Origin: Chryseobacterium sp. Marseille-Q5410
GTDB lineage: Bacteria > Bacteroidota > Bacteroidia > Flavobacteriales > Weeksellaceae
Length of the DNA: 64,000 nt
Direction: 5' to 3'
Assembly: GCA_946892665.1 (NCBI GenBank)
Contig: CAMPOT010000001.1
Coordinates: 682,001 to 746,000, forward strand
Shown here one piece after another: positions 1-8,264 of this stretch (position 1 is its first letter; each line of letters opens with the position of its first letter). A model generated the notes under the pieces. That model saw nothing but the letters and a program-made list of their open reading frames with translations, was not told the origin of the DNA and searched no databases. A program made the translations under genes and the position numbers.

Positions 1-589
1 ATTCCTCACAGGTTTCATATTTGATGCTCACTTTCTTTTTTTGGCTCCATTCCAGCAGTAAACCTTTGTAACTCACAATTTTATTTTCGAGTTTGTTGAT
101 TTCTGACGGGGTTAGAAGCCTTTCTAAAACAACTTTCCTACAGGTTTCATAATCCACATCGAGATAAAGAGCACCGATCAGGGCTTCAAATAAATTGCCC
201 GAGATATTTTCGCTCAATGTAGAAGAAGTATCGTTCTGCAAAAAGTTTGTTAAACCGAGATGTTCGCCTAATTTGTTGAGATTTTTTCGGTTCACGATTT
301 TCGATTTCATCTGCGTCAGATATCCTTCATTCGCTTGCGGATAGGTAGAAAACAAATGGCAAGAAATAATAGCACCCAAAACTGCGTCTCCTAAAAACTC
401 CAGCCTTTCGTAATTTTGAGTTGGTTTTTTTGAAGAGGTTTTCAAAGAAAATGCCTCGCGGTAAAGATTGATATTTTGCACACTGCAACCGGTAATCTTG
501 CTGATCTCCGTGCTTAGGTAATAATCTTTTTCGGAAAGGATTTTTTTTCTGTGAACTAGGAATCTAGGAAAATATTTCTTTAACTCCAT
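1..589 (-). CDS. rnc: Ribonuclease III (partial, cut by window edge)
   Basis: Double-strand-specific endoribonuclease that processes rRNA precursors and structured mRNAs in the cytoplasm. The reading frame opens with ATG at 589 and stays open to base 1, so about 196 residues are visible. It contains the RNase III signature ERLEFLGDAVLG, which carries the acidic metal-binding residues, and a downstream E-x-x-x-A-L-I-G-A-L segment that supplies the second acidic cluster. The C-terminal dsRNA-binding domain begins near the window edge and is cut off. The start codon lies 12 nt after the fabF stop, so the gene is probably the last of an acpP-fabF-rnc operon, an order common in bacteria. No terminator or promoter is seen between fabF and rnc. 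Confidence 0.93.
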   Translation of the reverse strand, partial: MELKKYFPRFLVHRKKILSEKDYYLSTEISKITGCSVQNINLYREAFSLKTSSKKPTQNYERLEFLGDAVLGAIISCHLFSTYPQANEGYLTQMKSKIVNRKNLNKLGEHLGLTNFLQNDTSSTLSENISGNLFEALIGALYLDVDYETCRKVVLERLLTPSEINKLENKIVSYKGLLLEWSQKKKVSIKYETCEE

Positions 590-601
590 AGAAATTTTCA
601 A

Positions 602-1846
602 TTAGATTTTGGAGAAAAGTACACACGCATTGTGCCCACCAAAGCCAAAAGTATTACTCATCGCAACATTTACCTCTTTTTCCACTGCCTTTTGGAAGGT
701 GAAATTAAGACGGCTGTCTATATTTTCATCATCAGTAAAATGATTAATGGTAGGAGGTACGGTGTTGTGGATAATAGAGTTGATGACAGCGATTGCTTCG
801 ATCACTCCTGCAGCACCTAAAAGGTGTCCTGTCATTGATTTAGTAGAGTTAATCTGAATGTCATACGCATGATCGCCTAGCAATTTAGAAATTGCATTAG
901 ATTCCGCGATGTCACCCAATGGAGTAGAAGTACCATGCATGTTGATATGATCTACTTCGTCGGCCGTTACACCAGCATCTTCTAAACAATTTTTCATTAC
1001 CAGGTATGCTCCCAAACCTTCGGGGTGTGGAGCTGTCATGTGATATGCATCAGCACTCATTCCTCCGCCTTTCAACTCAGCGTAGATTGTAGCGCCTCGT
1101 TTTTTTGCGTGTTCGTATTCTTCCAAGATGATTGATCCGGCTCCTTCACCCAATACAAAACCATCACGGTCTTTATCAAAGGGTCTTGATGCAGTGGTAG
1201 GATCATCATTTCGGGTAGAAAGTGCCATCATGGCATTGAAACCTCCTACGCCACTTGCGGTAACTGCAGCTTCGGAACCTCCACAAACGATGACATCAGC
1301 TTTTCCTAATTGAATAAGCATTTTAGCATCGATAAGTGCATTGGCAGATGAAGCGCATGCCGAAACAGTGGTGTAGTTCGGACCATGGAAGCCATATTCA
1401 ATAGAAATTTGTCCACCAGTAATGTCCGCAATCATTTTAGGAATAAAGAAAGGGTTGAAACGGGGAATTTCGGTATTGGCCCAACCCAAAACTTCGGTTT
1501 CAAAGGTTTCTAAACCTCCAATTCCTGAACCCCAAATTACTCCGACTCTGTTTTTATCTAGATCATCCGAAAGAATTCCGGAATGCTCTACAGCTTCACG
1601 AGCAGCCACGATTCCGAATTGGGTATTTCTATCCATTTTTTTGGATTCCTTTTTATCGAAATGATCCAATGGATTGAAGTCTTTTACTTCGCAGGCGAAT
1701 TTGGTTTTGAAGTTTGTGGCATCAAAAAGAGTAATAGGAGCAGCACCGCTCACACCTTTTACAAGGTTTTCCCAGTATTCTTTGGCATTATTTCCGATGG
1801 GTGTAATGGCTCCGAAACCAGTAACTACTACTCTTTTTAATTCCAT
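602..1846 (-). CDS. fabF: Beta-ketoacyl-[acyl-carrier-protein] synthase II
   Basis: Condenses malonyl-ACP with a growing acyl-ACP in type II fatty acid synthesis. The 414-residue protein has the usual FabF length. The catalytic triad of the thiolase fold is visible: Cys164 in TVSACASS, a His near 304 in NMHGTSTPLGD and a His near 341 in MTGHLLGAAG. The N-terminus MELKRVVVTGFGAITPIG is the standard family start, so ATG at 1846 is secure. The gene sits 27 nt downstream of acpP, its protein substrate carrier, and 12 nt upstream of rnc, and is probably transcribed from the acpP promoter. Nothing unusual is seen in the sequence. Confidence 0.97.
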   Translation of the reverse strand: MELKRVVVTGFGAITPIGNNAKEYWENLVKGVSGAAPITLFDATNFKTKFACEVKDFNPLDHFDKKESKKMDRNTQFGIVAAREAVEHSGILSDDLDKNRVGVIWGSGIGGLETFETEVLGWANTEIPRFNPFFIPKMIADITGGQISIEYGFHGPNYTTVSACASSANALIDAKMLIQLGKADVIVCGGSEAAVTASGVGGFNAMMALSTRNDDPTTASRPFDKDRDGFVLGEGAGSIILEEYEHAKKRGATIYAELKGGGMSADAYHMTAPHPEGLGAYLVMKNCLEDAGVTADEVDHINMHGTSTPLGDIAESNAISKLLGDHAYDIQINSTKSMTGHLLGAAGVIEAIAVINSIIHNTVPPTINHFTDDENIDSRLNFTFQKAVEKEVNVAMSNTFGFGGHNACVLFSKI

Positions 1847-1873
1847 AAATTTTAGATTCTTGTTAATAGAATA

Positions 1874-2113
1874 TTATTTGTTCACTACTTCTTCGATGTA
1901 AGTAATAGCGTGTCCTACAGTTGTAATTTTTTCTGCTTGATCATCAGGGATTTGAATGTTGAATTCTTTTTCAAATTCCATAATTAATTCTACAGTATCC
2001 AAAGAATCTGCTCCTAAATCGTTTGTGAAGCTTGCTTCTGGAGTTACTTCTGTTTCCTCAACGTCGAGTTTATCAGCGATAATAGCTTTTACTCTTGATG
2101 CAATGTCTGACAT
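1874..2113 (-). CDS. acpP: Acyl carrier protein
   Basis: Small acidic carrier that holds fatty-acyl intermediates on a 4'-phosphopantetheine arm. The 79-residue protein matches the family length. The attachment site is Ser37 in the motif [12 protein letters not shown], and the protein is strongly acidic, as expected. It is the first gene of the acpP-fabF-rnc run on the minus strand. A TATATTTG box lies 35 nt upstream of the start codon. The identification is firm. Confidence 0.97.
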   Translation of the reverse strand: MSDIASRVKAIIADKLDVEETEVTPEASFTNDLGADSLDTVELIMEFEKEFNIQIPDDQAEKITTVGHAITYIEEVVNK

Positions 2114-2147
2114 AGTAATTTATTTTTTAATTAATTGTTAATTGGTG

Positions 2148-2155
2148 CAAATATA
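2148..2155 (-). promoter_or_regulatory. Predicted -7 box TATATTTG for acpP
   Basis: The minus strand reads TATATTTGC, a full match to the Bacteroidota TAnnTTTG -7 element. It is followed by an A/T-rich leader of about 30 nt before the acpP ATG. No clear TTTG is seen at -33. Confidence 0.7.
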
Positions 2156-2323
2156 TAAAATTCTTTATGATCTGGGATTTTTTTTACTACATTTAATAAA
2201 TTAGTTATCCGCAGCGCTTGACCTTTTTGGTAGAATTATATATGCTAAGATAACAAATTTTATTGAATCAATTGGCAATGAAAATAATATAAGTAAACGA
2301 TATTAAATTTTTTTAAAATAAAA

Positions 2324-2351
2324 TAAAAAAAAGCCCGACGTTAATCGGGCT
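2324..2351 (-). terminator. Intrinsic terminator of the T9SS protein gene
   Basis: A 7-bp stem (AGCCCGA / TCGGGCT, 2332-2338 with 2345-2351) with a 6-nt loop is followed, on the minus strand, by a T-rich run. It lies 25 nt after the stop of the gene ending at 2376. Confidence 0.85.
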
Positions 2352-2375
2352 AGTTATTAATTTGATATTTGGTAA

Positions 2376-4280
2376 TTATTTTTTAATCACTTTGAATGAT
2401 TCGTTTTTACCATCTTGAAGAATAGTACTTACGATATAGGTTCCAGGAGCTAATCTACTCATGTCAAGTTTACCGTTCACTAATTTAGAAGGTACAGCCA
2501 TTTTTTGACCAGCGATGTTGTAAACATGTACAGTTTCAATGTTACCTTTAGAATTAATTGTTAATACGTCTTTCACAGGGTTTGGATAGAAAGATACAGC
2601 CTTGTTACCTGCTTCACCTACTGCTAATAATACACATTCCGCGTCAATAACCCAATTGCTATCGAAGTTTCCTGGAGTATTAGCATTAGTAACTACAGCG
2701 TAAGTTGCTCCGCCGTCAACTGATTGATAGTTTGGTTTTGTTTGCCATCCATCATAATATTGATGTCCGATCCAGAAAATTCCTTGTGGAGTTGCAGATT
2801 TAGAAGTTACTTGTGCTGCTACCCAATATCTTTTCGCTTCTGTTCCGCTACCTGGTAATGATAAACCGCTAAGAGCCACTGAAAGATCAAAAGTAGCATA
2901 ATTTGCAAAAGTAGGAGTTAAAGGAGTGATAACTGGAACTAATCCTTCGAATGTTTGAATTACTGCACCTGGTGCACCATTGTTATCATTTAGGATTTTT
3001 ACCGTTAAATTTCCTATATCTGCTTGTCCGCCTATTGGAACTACGGAAATAGAAACGCTGCTAGGAGAATAAGAATCTGTTCCCATTGGCACGAAGAAAT
3101 CATTGGCAACTAAGAAATTTGAAGTCTCGCTAATTTTTACGATGTTGTTTGCAAGCGACCAGGTTCCATCGTAAGTTTGGTCGTTACATCCGTATTCCGG
3201 CTCTGCAGGTGGTGGAGGTGGAGTTCCACATTTTACAGTTCTAGAGTGTGTGCCATTGCTTCCATCACAATTGTTGCTGAGGTGCGAGTAGAATCTTATT
3301 ACACCGCTTTCTGTTGGAGTGTAGGTAACCGATCCAGTTCCTGATGCTAAAACAGCGGTTCCGGCTTCATCACCAATAGTGATAAAATAGGATGCATTTG
3401 AAGTAGAGAATGTATATTGTGTTCCGGCGATTACGTTTACTTTAGAATATTCATTCAACCATCCTGATGTGGTAATATTTGCAGCGCTTCCATTACAGGT
3501 TGGAGTGAACGTTGATGAAGGATATTGTCCTTCGGTCGCAGTTAAACATCCTGTAACTGGTGCAGCAACTGCATCCACCAAAATGTTGTCAACTAAAAGC
3601 ATAAACATGTCAGTTGAATTATTTACGAACGCAAGTCTGACGTTCGTACCTGCATAAGCTGAAGTATTTACTGTTCTAGTAACCCATGCAGCATCTTCAC
3701 CAGCTGTACTGTATAATTCAACTGTAAAATCAGCAACGGTGTTTCCTCCATTGGGAGCCAACATCAATTTGTACCCATCTGGATAATCTGCATCCTGTGC
3801 TTTAGCGTCCCATTTAAAAGTAGAAGTTCCCGCTGGAATCGCAATTGAAGGAGTTATTAACCAGTCATTGGATGTTCCGGGAGGTGCATACCATGATGTG
3901 CTCATAGCGGCATAGTCTCCAGCTGGTCCGCCAAAATTACCGTTTGCACCTTGTTTGTCAATTCTGTTCCATCCTGTAGTAATAAAATTAACAGCAGTAG
4001 CGGGTGTTTTTCCATCGACATCCAGTATGGTCCATGCTTCGAAGCCTGGTCCACTTCCATCAAAGTTTTCTTGGAAAACAGTTGCTTTTCCGTGTACCGC
4101 AGACTTAGCACCATTGGATAATGATGCTAGTGCACTAGAAGTCGCATTAGACTTTTTAACCTTTCCACTATTTGTAGTAGACGGGTATTTCGATACCTGT
4201 CTCTCAATTGTTTTCGGAGACTGGCCGAAAACCATGCATGACGTTAAAGCCAGCATGCACAAAGATAATTTTTTGCTCAT
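2376..4280 (-). CDS. Secreted T9SS type A sorting domain protein, choice-of-anchor-J-like
   Basis: A 634-residue exported protein. The N-terminus MSKKLSLCMLALTSCMVFGQ is a Sec signal peptide. The region around residues 65-240 (FQENFDGSGPGFEAWTILD, then DWLITPSIAIPAG) resembles the jelly-roll adhesin or choice-of-anchor J modules of Bacteroidota surface proteins. A Pro-rich linker (PPPPPAEPEYGC) separates it from a second beta-rich region. The last 75 or so residues (VSFYPNPVKDVLTI, VHVYNIAGQ, LAPGTYIV, terminal FKVIKK) are a classic type IX secretion sorting domain, removed as the protein is anchored or released at the surface. This fits with sprA being in the same window. No enzymatic motif is seen; adhesion is an inference from the domain type. 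The gene stands alone, with a terminator directly after it. Confidence 0.88.
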   Translation of the reverse strand: MSKKLSLCMLALTSCMVFGQSPKTIERQVSKYPSTTNSGKVKKSNATSSALASLSNGAKSAVHGKATVFQENFDGSGPGFEAWTILDVDGKTPATAVNFITTGWNRIDKQGANGNFGGPAGDYAAMSTSWYAPPGTSNDWLITPSIAIPAGTSTFKWDAKAQDADYPDGYKLMLAPNGGNTVADFTVELYSTAGEDAAWVTRTVNTSAYAGTNVRLAFVNNSTDMFMLLVDNILVDAVAAPVTGCLTATEGQYPSSTFTPTCNGSAANITTSGWLNEYSKVNVIAGTQYTFSTSNASYFITIGDEAGTAVLASGTGSVTYTPTESGVIRFYSHLSNNCDGSNGTHSRTVKCGTPPPPPAEPEYGCNDQTYDGTWSLANNIVKISETSNFLVANDFFVPMGTDSYSPSSVSISVVPIGGQADIGNLTVKILNDNNGAPGAVIQTFEGLVPVITPLTPTFANYATFDLSVALSGLSLPGSGTEAKRYWVAAQVTSKSATPQGIFWIGHQYYDGWQTKPNYQSVDGGATYAVVTNANTPGNFDSNWVIDAECVLLAVGEAGNKAVSFYPNPVKDVLTINSKGNIETVHVYNIAGQKMAVPSKLVNGKLDMSRLAPGTYIVSTILQDGKNESFKVIKK

Positions 4281-4558
4281 AGGTCTTGAATTTAATTAAA
4301 CAATCATTTTAATGGTACCAAGTTATGAAAATTTATCAAAAAAACAAGTTTTTATTTAGGTATTTATCAAAAAAAATAATATTATTCTGATTTTATCTCT
4401 GTTGAACGTCAATTATGGATACTATTTCTAATGAATGAAACTATTATAAAATCACGATTAAGTACCAGTTTGTATCACCTGTACGCTATTATAGCACTGA
4501 AATAATTAAGAATTAAATAAATTAATCCTTAATTGTGAATTGAGAATTTTATAATAAT

Positions 4559-5473
4559 TTAAATGGTGAACCACTCATTAGCCAGGCTTGCGGCTAATCT
4601 CGCGGTTCTTTCGGCGATGTCTAATGATGGATTAACTTCTGCGATATCCATCGCAATGAGTTTTTCATTTTTCAGAATGTGTTTGAAATAATGCATGAAG
4701 GCGGAATCTGCCATAATTCCGTTGTACGCAGTTGCGGAGACACCTGGTGCAATTGCTGCATTGAAAACGTCCATACAGATCGTGAGGTATAAAACATCAA
4801 CTCCAGCTAGGAATGCGTCGATTTTTTGATAAATGTTGGGCAAATTTTCGAAGAAAAGCTCGTCTGCCAGGATATATTTCATCCTAAATTGATGCGCGGT
4901 ATCGAATAATTTTAAAGTGTTGGAGTTTTTCTGAATTCCTATATGAAGTGAATGAATTTCTCCCTCCTGCGCGATTTGATAAAATCCGGTTCCGGAACTT
5001 GCACCAATGTTCGGGTCAATTTCTCGGTTGTCGAAATGGGCGTCAATGTTGATAATTCCTACTCTTTTATCGGGAAACGCTTGTTTGATTCCAGAATAGT
5101 GTGCAAACGTAACTTCGTGCCCGCCACCGAAAACAAGGGATTTTCCTTTTCTTTTTAAAACAACGGCTATTTTATTTGCGAGTTCTTTTTGGGATTTTTC
5201 TAAATTTCGATCTTCGCAAGTAATATTCCCAAAATCTTTTAAAACAAATGCAGGATTTACCACCGGAAAATTGGCGGTATTTTTCCTTATAATATCAGGT
5301 GCGTCTTTTGCGCCGACTCTTCCTCTATTTCTTCTCACGCCTTCGTCAACGGCAAATCCATGAAGAACGAAATCGTTTGGTGAAATAGAAGCGTAATCGG
5401 TTTCCAAAGAGACTCTTTGAAATATCCGGTGATATAATGGATCCTCACCATCGAAGCGTCCTTGCCAAATCAT
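4559..5473 (-). CDS. hutG: Arginase/agmatinase-family hydrolase, probable formimidoylglutamase
   Basis: A ureohydrolase-fold enzyme of 304 residues. Formimidoylglutamase would split N-formimidoyl-glutamate to glutamate and formamide in histidine degradation. Visible manganese-site motifs are FGGGHEVTF (first His ligand) and INIDAHFDNRE (DAHxD). The third motif, usually S-x-D-x-D, here reads TICMD followed by VFNAAIAPGVSA, so Cys stands where the first Asp is expected. The N-terminal W-x-G-R-x-D segment and the APGVSA block favour HutG over arginase or agmatinase, but substrate choice from sequence is uncertain. It follows paaA by 40 nt with no terminator between them, so they are probably co-transcribed. 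No other histidine-degradation gene is in the window. Confidence 0.72.
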   Translation of the reverse strand: MIWQGRFDGEDPLYHRIFQRVSLETDYASISPNDFVLHGFAVDEGVRRNRGRVGAKDAPDIIRKNTANFPVVNPAFVLKDFGNITCEDRNLEKSQKELANKIAVVLKRKGKSLVFGGGHEVTFAHYSGIKQAFPDKRVGIINIDAHFDNREIDPNIGASSGTGFYQIAQEGEIHSLHIGIQKNSNTLKLFDTAHQFRMKYILADELFFENLPNIYQKIDAFLAGVDVLYLTICMDVFNAAIAPGVSATAYNGIMADSAFMHYFKHILKNEKLIAMDIAEVNPSLDIAERTARLAASLANEWFTI

Positions 5474-5513
5474 ATTTTTAATTTAGGAATTTGGAAATGG
5501 GTAATTTCGAGAA

Positions 5514-6464
5514 TTAATTATTATTAATAGATTCAGTTTTCATTTTGGAAGCATAAGCCATTGCAGCTTCTTTTACCCAAGAATGCTCGCGTTGCGCTTT
5601 TCTTTTTGTCTCCAAACGTTTCTTGTTGCAAGGTCCGTTTCCTTTCAGAACGTCCATGAATTCGTCCCATGGCAGCTCACCAAAATCGTAATGCCCCGTT
5701 TCCTCATTCCATTTTAATTGCTCATCGGGAATTTTTAATCCCAGGAATTCCGCTTGCGGAACAGTTACGTCGATGAATCTTTGTCTTAAAGAATCGTTGC
5801 TTTCGCGTTTTACACGATAGTTCATTGATTTTTGTGAATTCGGCGAAGCGTCGTCATTCGGTCCGAACATCATTAGTGCAGGCCACCAAAAACGATTTAG
5901 CGCTTCTTGTGCCAAATCTTTCTGCTCTTTGGTTCCGCGACAAAGCGTCATTAATATTTCATAACCTTGTCTTTGGTGGAAAGATTCTTCTTTGCAGATT
6001 CTTACCATTGCCCGGGAATATGGGCCGTAAGAATTTCCCATCAACATTACTTGATTCATAATCGCAGCGCCATCAACCAGCCAGCCAATTGCGCCAATAT
6101 CTGCCCAAGAAAGCGCCGGGTAATTGAAAATGCTGGAATATTTTGCCTTACCCGAAAGCATTTCATTATAAGTGGAATCGCGATCGGCGACTATTTCTCC
6201 GTTGTTTAAAGTCTCGGTTGCGGCATATAAATAAAGTCCGTGTCCGGCTTCATCTTGAATTTTTGCCAAAAGTGCCATTTTTCTTCGAAGTGATGGAGCT
6301 CTGGTAATCCAGTTCGCTTCGGGGAGCATTCCTACAATCTCGGAATGTGCGTGTTGGGAAATTTGCCGAACTAAAAGTTTTCGGTAATCATCGGGCATTA
6401 CGTCTTTAGGTTCTACCTTGTTTTCTGCCTGTACGTATGCTAAAAATTTTTCTAAATGTTCCAT
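5514..6464 (-). CDS. paaA: 1,2-phenylacetyl-CoA epoxidase, catalytic subunit A
   Basis: PaaA is the di-iron ferritin-fold subunit that epoxidises the ring of phenylacetyl-CoA, the committing step of aerobic phenylacetate breakdown. The 316-residue length matches the family. Two carboxylate/histidine metal motifs are visible: [13 protein letters not shown] near residue 70 and [15 protein letters not shown] near residue 155. In known systems PaaA works with the structural subunit PaaC, PaaB and the reductase PaaE. Here a PaaE-type reductase lies two genes upstream, but the next gene downstream encodes an arginase-family enzyme instead of PaaB. The protein itself looks intact. Confidence 0.93.
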   Translation of the reverse strand: MEHLEKFLAYVQAENKVEPKDVMPDDYRKLLVRQISQHAHSEIVGMLPEANWITRAPSLRRKMALLAKIQDEAGHGLYLYAATETLNNGEIVADRDSTYNEMLSGKAKYSSIFNYPALSWADIGAIGWLVDGAAIMNQVMLMGNSYGPYSRAMVRICKEESFHQRQGYEILMTLCRGTKEQKDLAQEALNRFWWPALMMFGPNDDASPNSQKSMNYRVKRESNDSLRQRFIDVTVPQAEFLGLKIPDEQLKWNEETGHYDFGELPWDEFMDVLKGNGPCNKKRLETKRKAQREHSWVKEAAMAYASKMKTESINNN

Positions 6465-6504
6465 ATTTCACCGCGGATGCGTTGTTTTAATTAAACTCAA
6501 AATA

Positions 6505-6762
6505 TCAGAGTTTGGTATCGCTTAAATCATCTTTAAGGTAAATTCCGACTTTGGAATTGATGAATTCACCAGCAACAAAATTGATGGTTTTGTCGTTGTT
6601 TATAATTTGGTATTCTTTGAAGAAATACACATTTCCCTCGTAAGGCCCTTTTACTTCTACCTTTTTATTTACGCAATGCCAATAATGATTCCAAATGTTG
6701 GTTCCGTCAATATTGAAAGCTTCATTTTCGTTAATCGCTTTAGCGAATTTCCATTGTGCCAT
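6505..6762 (-). CDS. Hypothetical 85-aa protein inside the paa operon
   Basis: Not recognised. The product is a small soluble protein with no signal peptide and no membrane segment. It is rich in aromatic residues and Asn (IWNHYWHC near residue 23, VYFFKEYQ near 46), with a single Cys and two nearby His. It does not resemble PaaB by eye, although its length is close to the roughly 95 residues of that subunit. It sits between paaE (34 nt upstream) and paaA (40 nt downstream) on the same strand, without promoter or terminator in between, so a role linked to the epoxidase is likely but unproven. The start codon ATG at 6762 is the only reasonable one. Confidence 0.75.
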   Translation of the reverse strand: MAQWKFAKAINENEAFNIDGTNIWNHYWHCVNKKVEVKGPYEGNVYFFKEYQIINNDKTINFVAGEFINSKVGIYLKDDLSDTKL

Positions 6763-6796
6763 AATAGAAAGTGTTTTTAATCTGTTTCGAATAGTG

Positions 6797-7885
6797 TTAA
6801 ACGTCGTAATTCAGCATCACCACATTTGTTGTTGGGTGACATTGGCAAGTTAGTACAAAGCCTCTCGCAACTTCATCTTCGGTCAATGCGAAATTTTTCT
6901 CCATGAAAACTTCGCCTTCCATCACCTGGGCTCTGCAGGTACAGCAAACGCCTCCTTTGCAAGCGAAAGGAACCGGTAATTTATCATGTAGAGCTTGGTC
7001 TAAGATACTTTTCTTTTTTGAATTAAGGTGGAAAGAATATTCGTCGTCATCAATAATTAAGGTGACCATGCTTTCGATATTTGGGATGGCCTTGAATTCG
7101 TCACTCATTTCTGCATTTTCGTCATCATCCGGTGCGGCGTAATATTCGTACATGATTTGCAATGAAGGAACTTTTTTATCTTTTTTCAAGAATTCCGCCA
7201 CTTCCTTGATCATATCTGCAGGTCCGCAAATGAAATAAGTAGCTTCCTGAGCCTGGATATCCGTGAATTTTTCTAATAAAAGATTCAGTTTTTCGGCAGA
7301 AATCCTTCCTTCAAACAATTCGTCTTCAAAATGTTTTTCGCGAGAAAGTAGATAAATAACCTGCAATCTTCCTTCGAATTTAGGCACCAATTCATCAATT
7401 TCTTTTTTGAAAATAATATCGTTGAGGCTCTTATTGCTGAAAAACAAGTACGCTTTGCTTTTTGGTTCTTGGTAAAGCGCTTCTTTTAAGTTTGATAGCA
7501 CCGGCGAAATTCCGCTTCCTGCTGCAATTCCTACGTAAGTTTTTTCATTGGAAGGATGGTAATGAGTGTAAAAATGTCCCATCGGTGCGGAAACTTCTAC
7601 CGTGTCACCGCATTTTAAATTTTGGTTTAAAAAAGTGGAGACTTTACCGTTTTCCAAATGTTTTACAAGAATTTCCAAGGAAGTGTTTCCCTCGGTTGGA
7701 GCATTTACAATCGAATAGGAGCGGCGCAAAACTTCTTCCCCAAAAACAAATCTCACATTCAAATATTGTCCTTGTATGAATGAAAATTCGTGTCTTAAAT
7801 TTTGAGGGATTTCGAAAGCAATATTCACCGAATCGTTTGTTTCCTTCGCTACTTTGATGGTTTTTAAAGGATGAAAATGATGCAT
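6797..7885 (-). CDS. paaE: PaaE-type ferredoxin reductase of the phenylacetyl-CoA epoxidase
   Basis: Electron-transfer subunit that passes electrons from NADPH through FAD and a 2Fe-2S centre to the di-iron oxygenase. The 362-residue protein has the expected order. A flavin-binding domain comes first (RRSYSIVNAP near residue 55), then a nucleotide-binding domain (GIAAGSGISPVLSNL near 115, FICGPADMIKEV near 220). The C-terminal plant-type ferredoxin has C-x4-C-x2-C (CKGGVCCTC, residues about 315-323) and a distant Cys in VLTCQCHP. It is the first gene of the minus-strand operon, with a TATATTTG box 35 nt upstream. Related reductases serve other oxygenases; the adjacent paaA makes the PaaE assignment the likely one. 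Confidence 0.92.
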   Translation of the reverse strand: MHHFHPLKTIKVAKETNDSVNIAFEIPQNLRHEFSFIQGQYLNVRFVFGEEVLRRSYSIVNAPTEGNTSLEILVKHLENGKVSTFLNQNLKCGDTVEVSAPMGHFYTHYHPSNEKTYVGIAAGSGISPVLSNLKEALYQEPKSKAYLFFSNKSLNDIIFKKEIDELVPKFEGRLQVIYLLSREKHFEDELFEGRISAEKLNLLLEKFTDIQAQEATYFICGPADMIKEVAEFLKKDKKVPSLQIMYEYYAAPDDDENAEMSDEFKAIPNIESMVTLIIDDDEYSFHLNSKKKSILDQALHDKLPVPFACKGGVCCTCRAQVMEGEVFMEKNFALTEDEVARGFVLTCQCHPTTNVVMLNYDV

Positions 7886-7919
7886 ATTTTAGTTTAAAAC
7901 TTAAAAAAACTGATTTTAA

Positions 7920-7927
7920 CAAATATA
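7920..7927 (-). promoter_or_regulatory. Predicted -7 box TATATTTG for the paaE operon
   Basis: Full match to TAnnTTTG on the minus strand, 34 nt before the paaE ATG, and the only good match in the leader. Confidence 0.7.
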
Positions 7928-8264
7928 CTTATTTTTTAATGGTAAAAAAGAGGTTTTCAAAATCGTGAGTTTTCAGTAAGGTATTTTTCGAAAAGAAAAT
8001 ATCGAACTTTTTGTGCGTGCACAAAAGTTTTTCTAAAAGCTTTCGGAAATTTTGTCTTAATACATTCGTTTTCAACTATTTGTTTCGGAAAATTTGTCTT
8101 TTATCGCAGGAGAATTTGCTTTAAGAATAGTTTTTGCAATGATTGTTGTGATTAACAAAATGGTTGATAATAATTTTAAGAATTCATGATTTATAATGGG
8201 TTCTTAATAATTTATAACTTAAAAAAAATCCTAATTTTATATAAACTAAAAAAAACTTATTAAT
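7928..8264. other. Divergent intergenic region between paaE and clpB, with imperfect palindrome
   Basis: A/T-rich spacer between divergent genes. It holds an imperfect palindrome at 8005-8029: AACTTTTTGTGC, a GT centre, then GCACAAAAGTT, with one extra T in the left arm. It could be an operator for clpB or an RNA hairpin. No TAnnTTTG box was found in the 100 nt before clpB, so clpB may use an alternative or degenerate promoter. No ORF and no RNA gene was recognised. Confidence 0.45.

Noticed and set aside
7644-7922. 92-aa minus-strand ORF overlapping the start of paaE
   Set aside because: It is out of frame with paaE, which has clear FAD and 2Fe-2S motifs.
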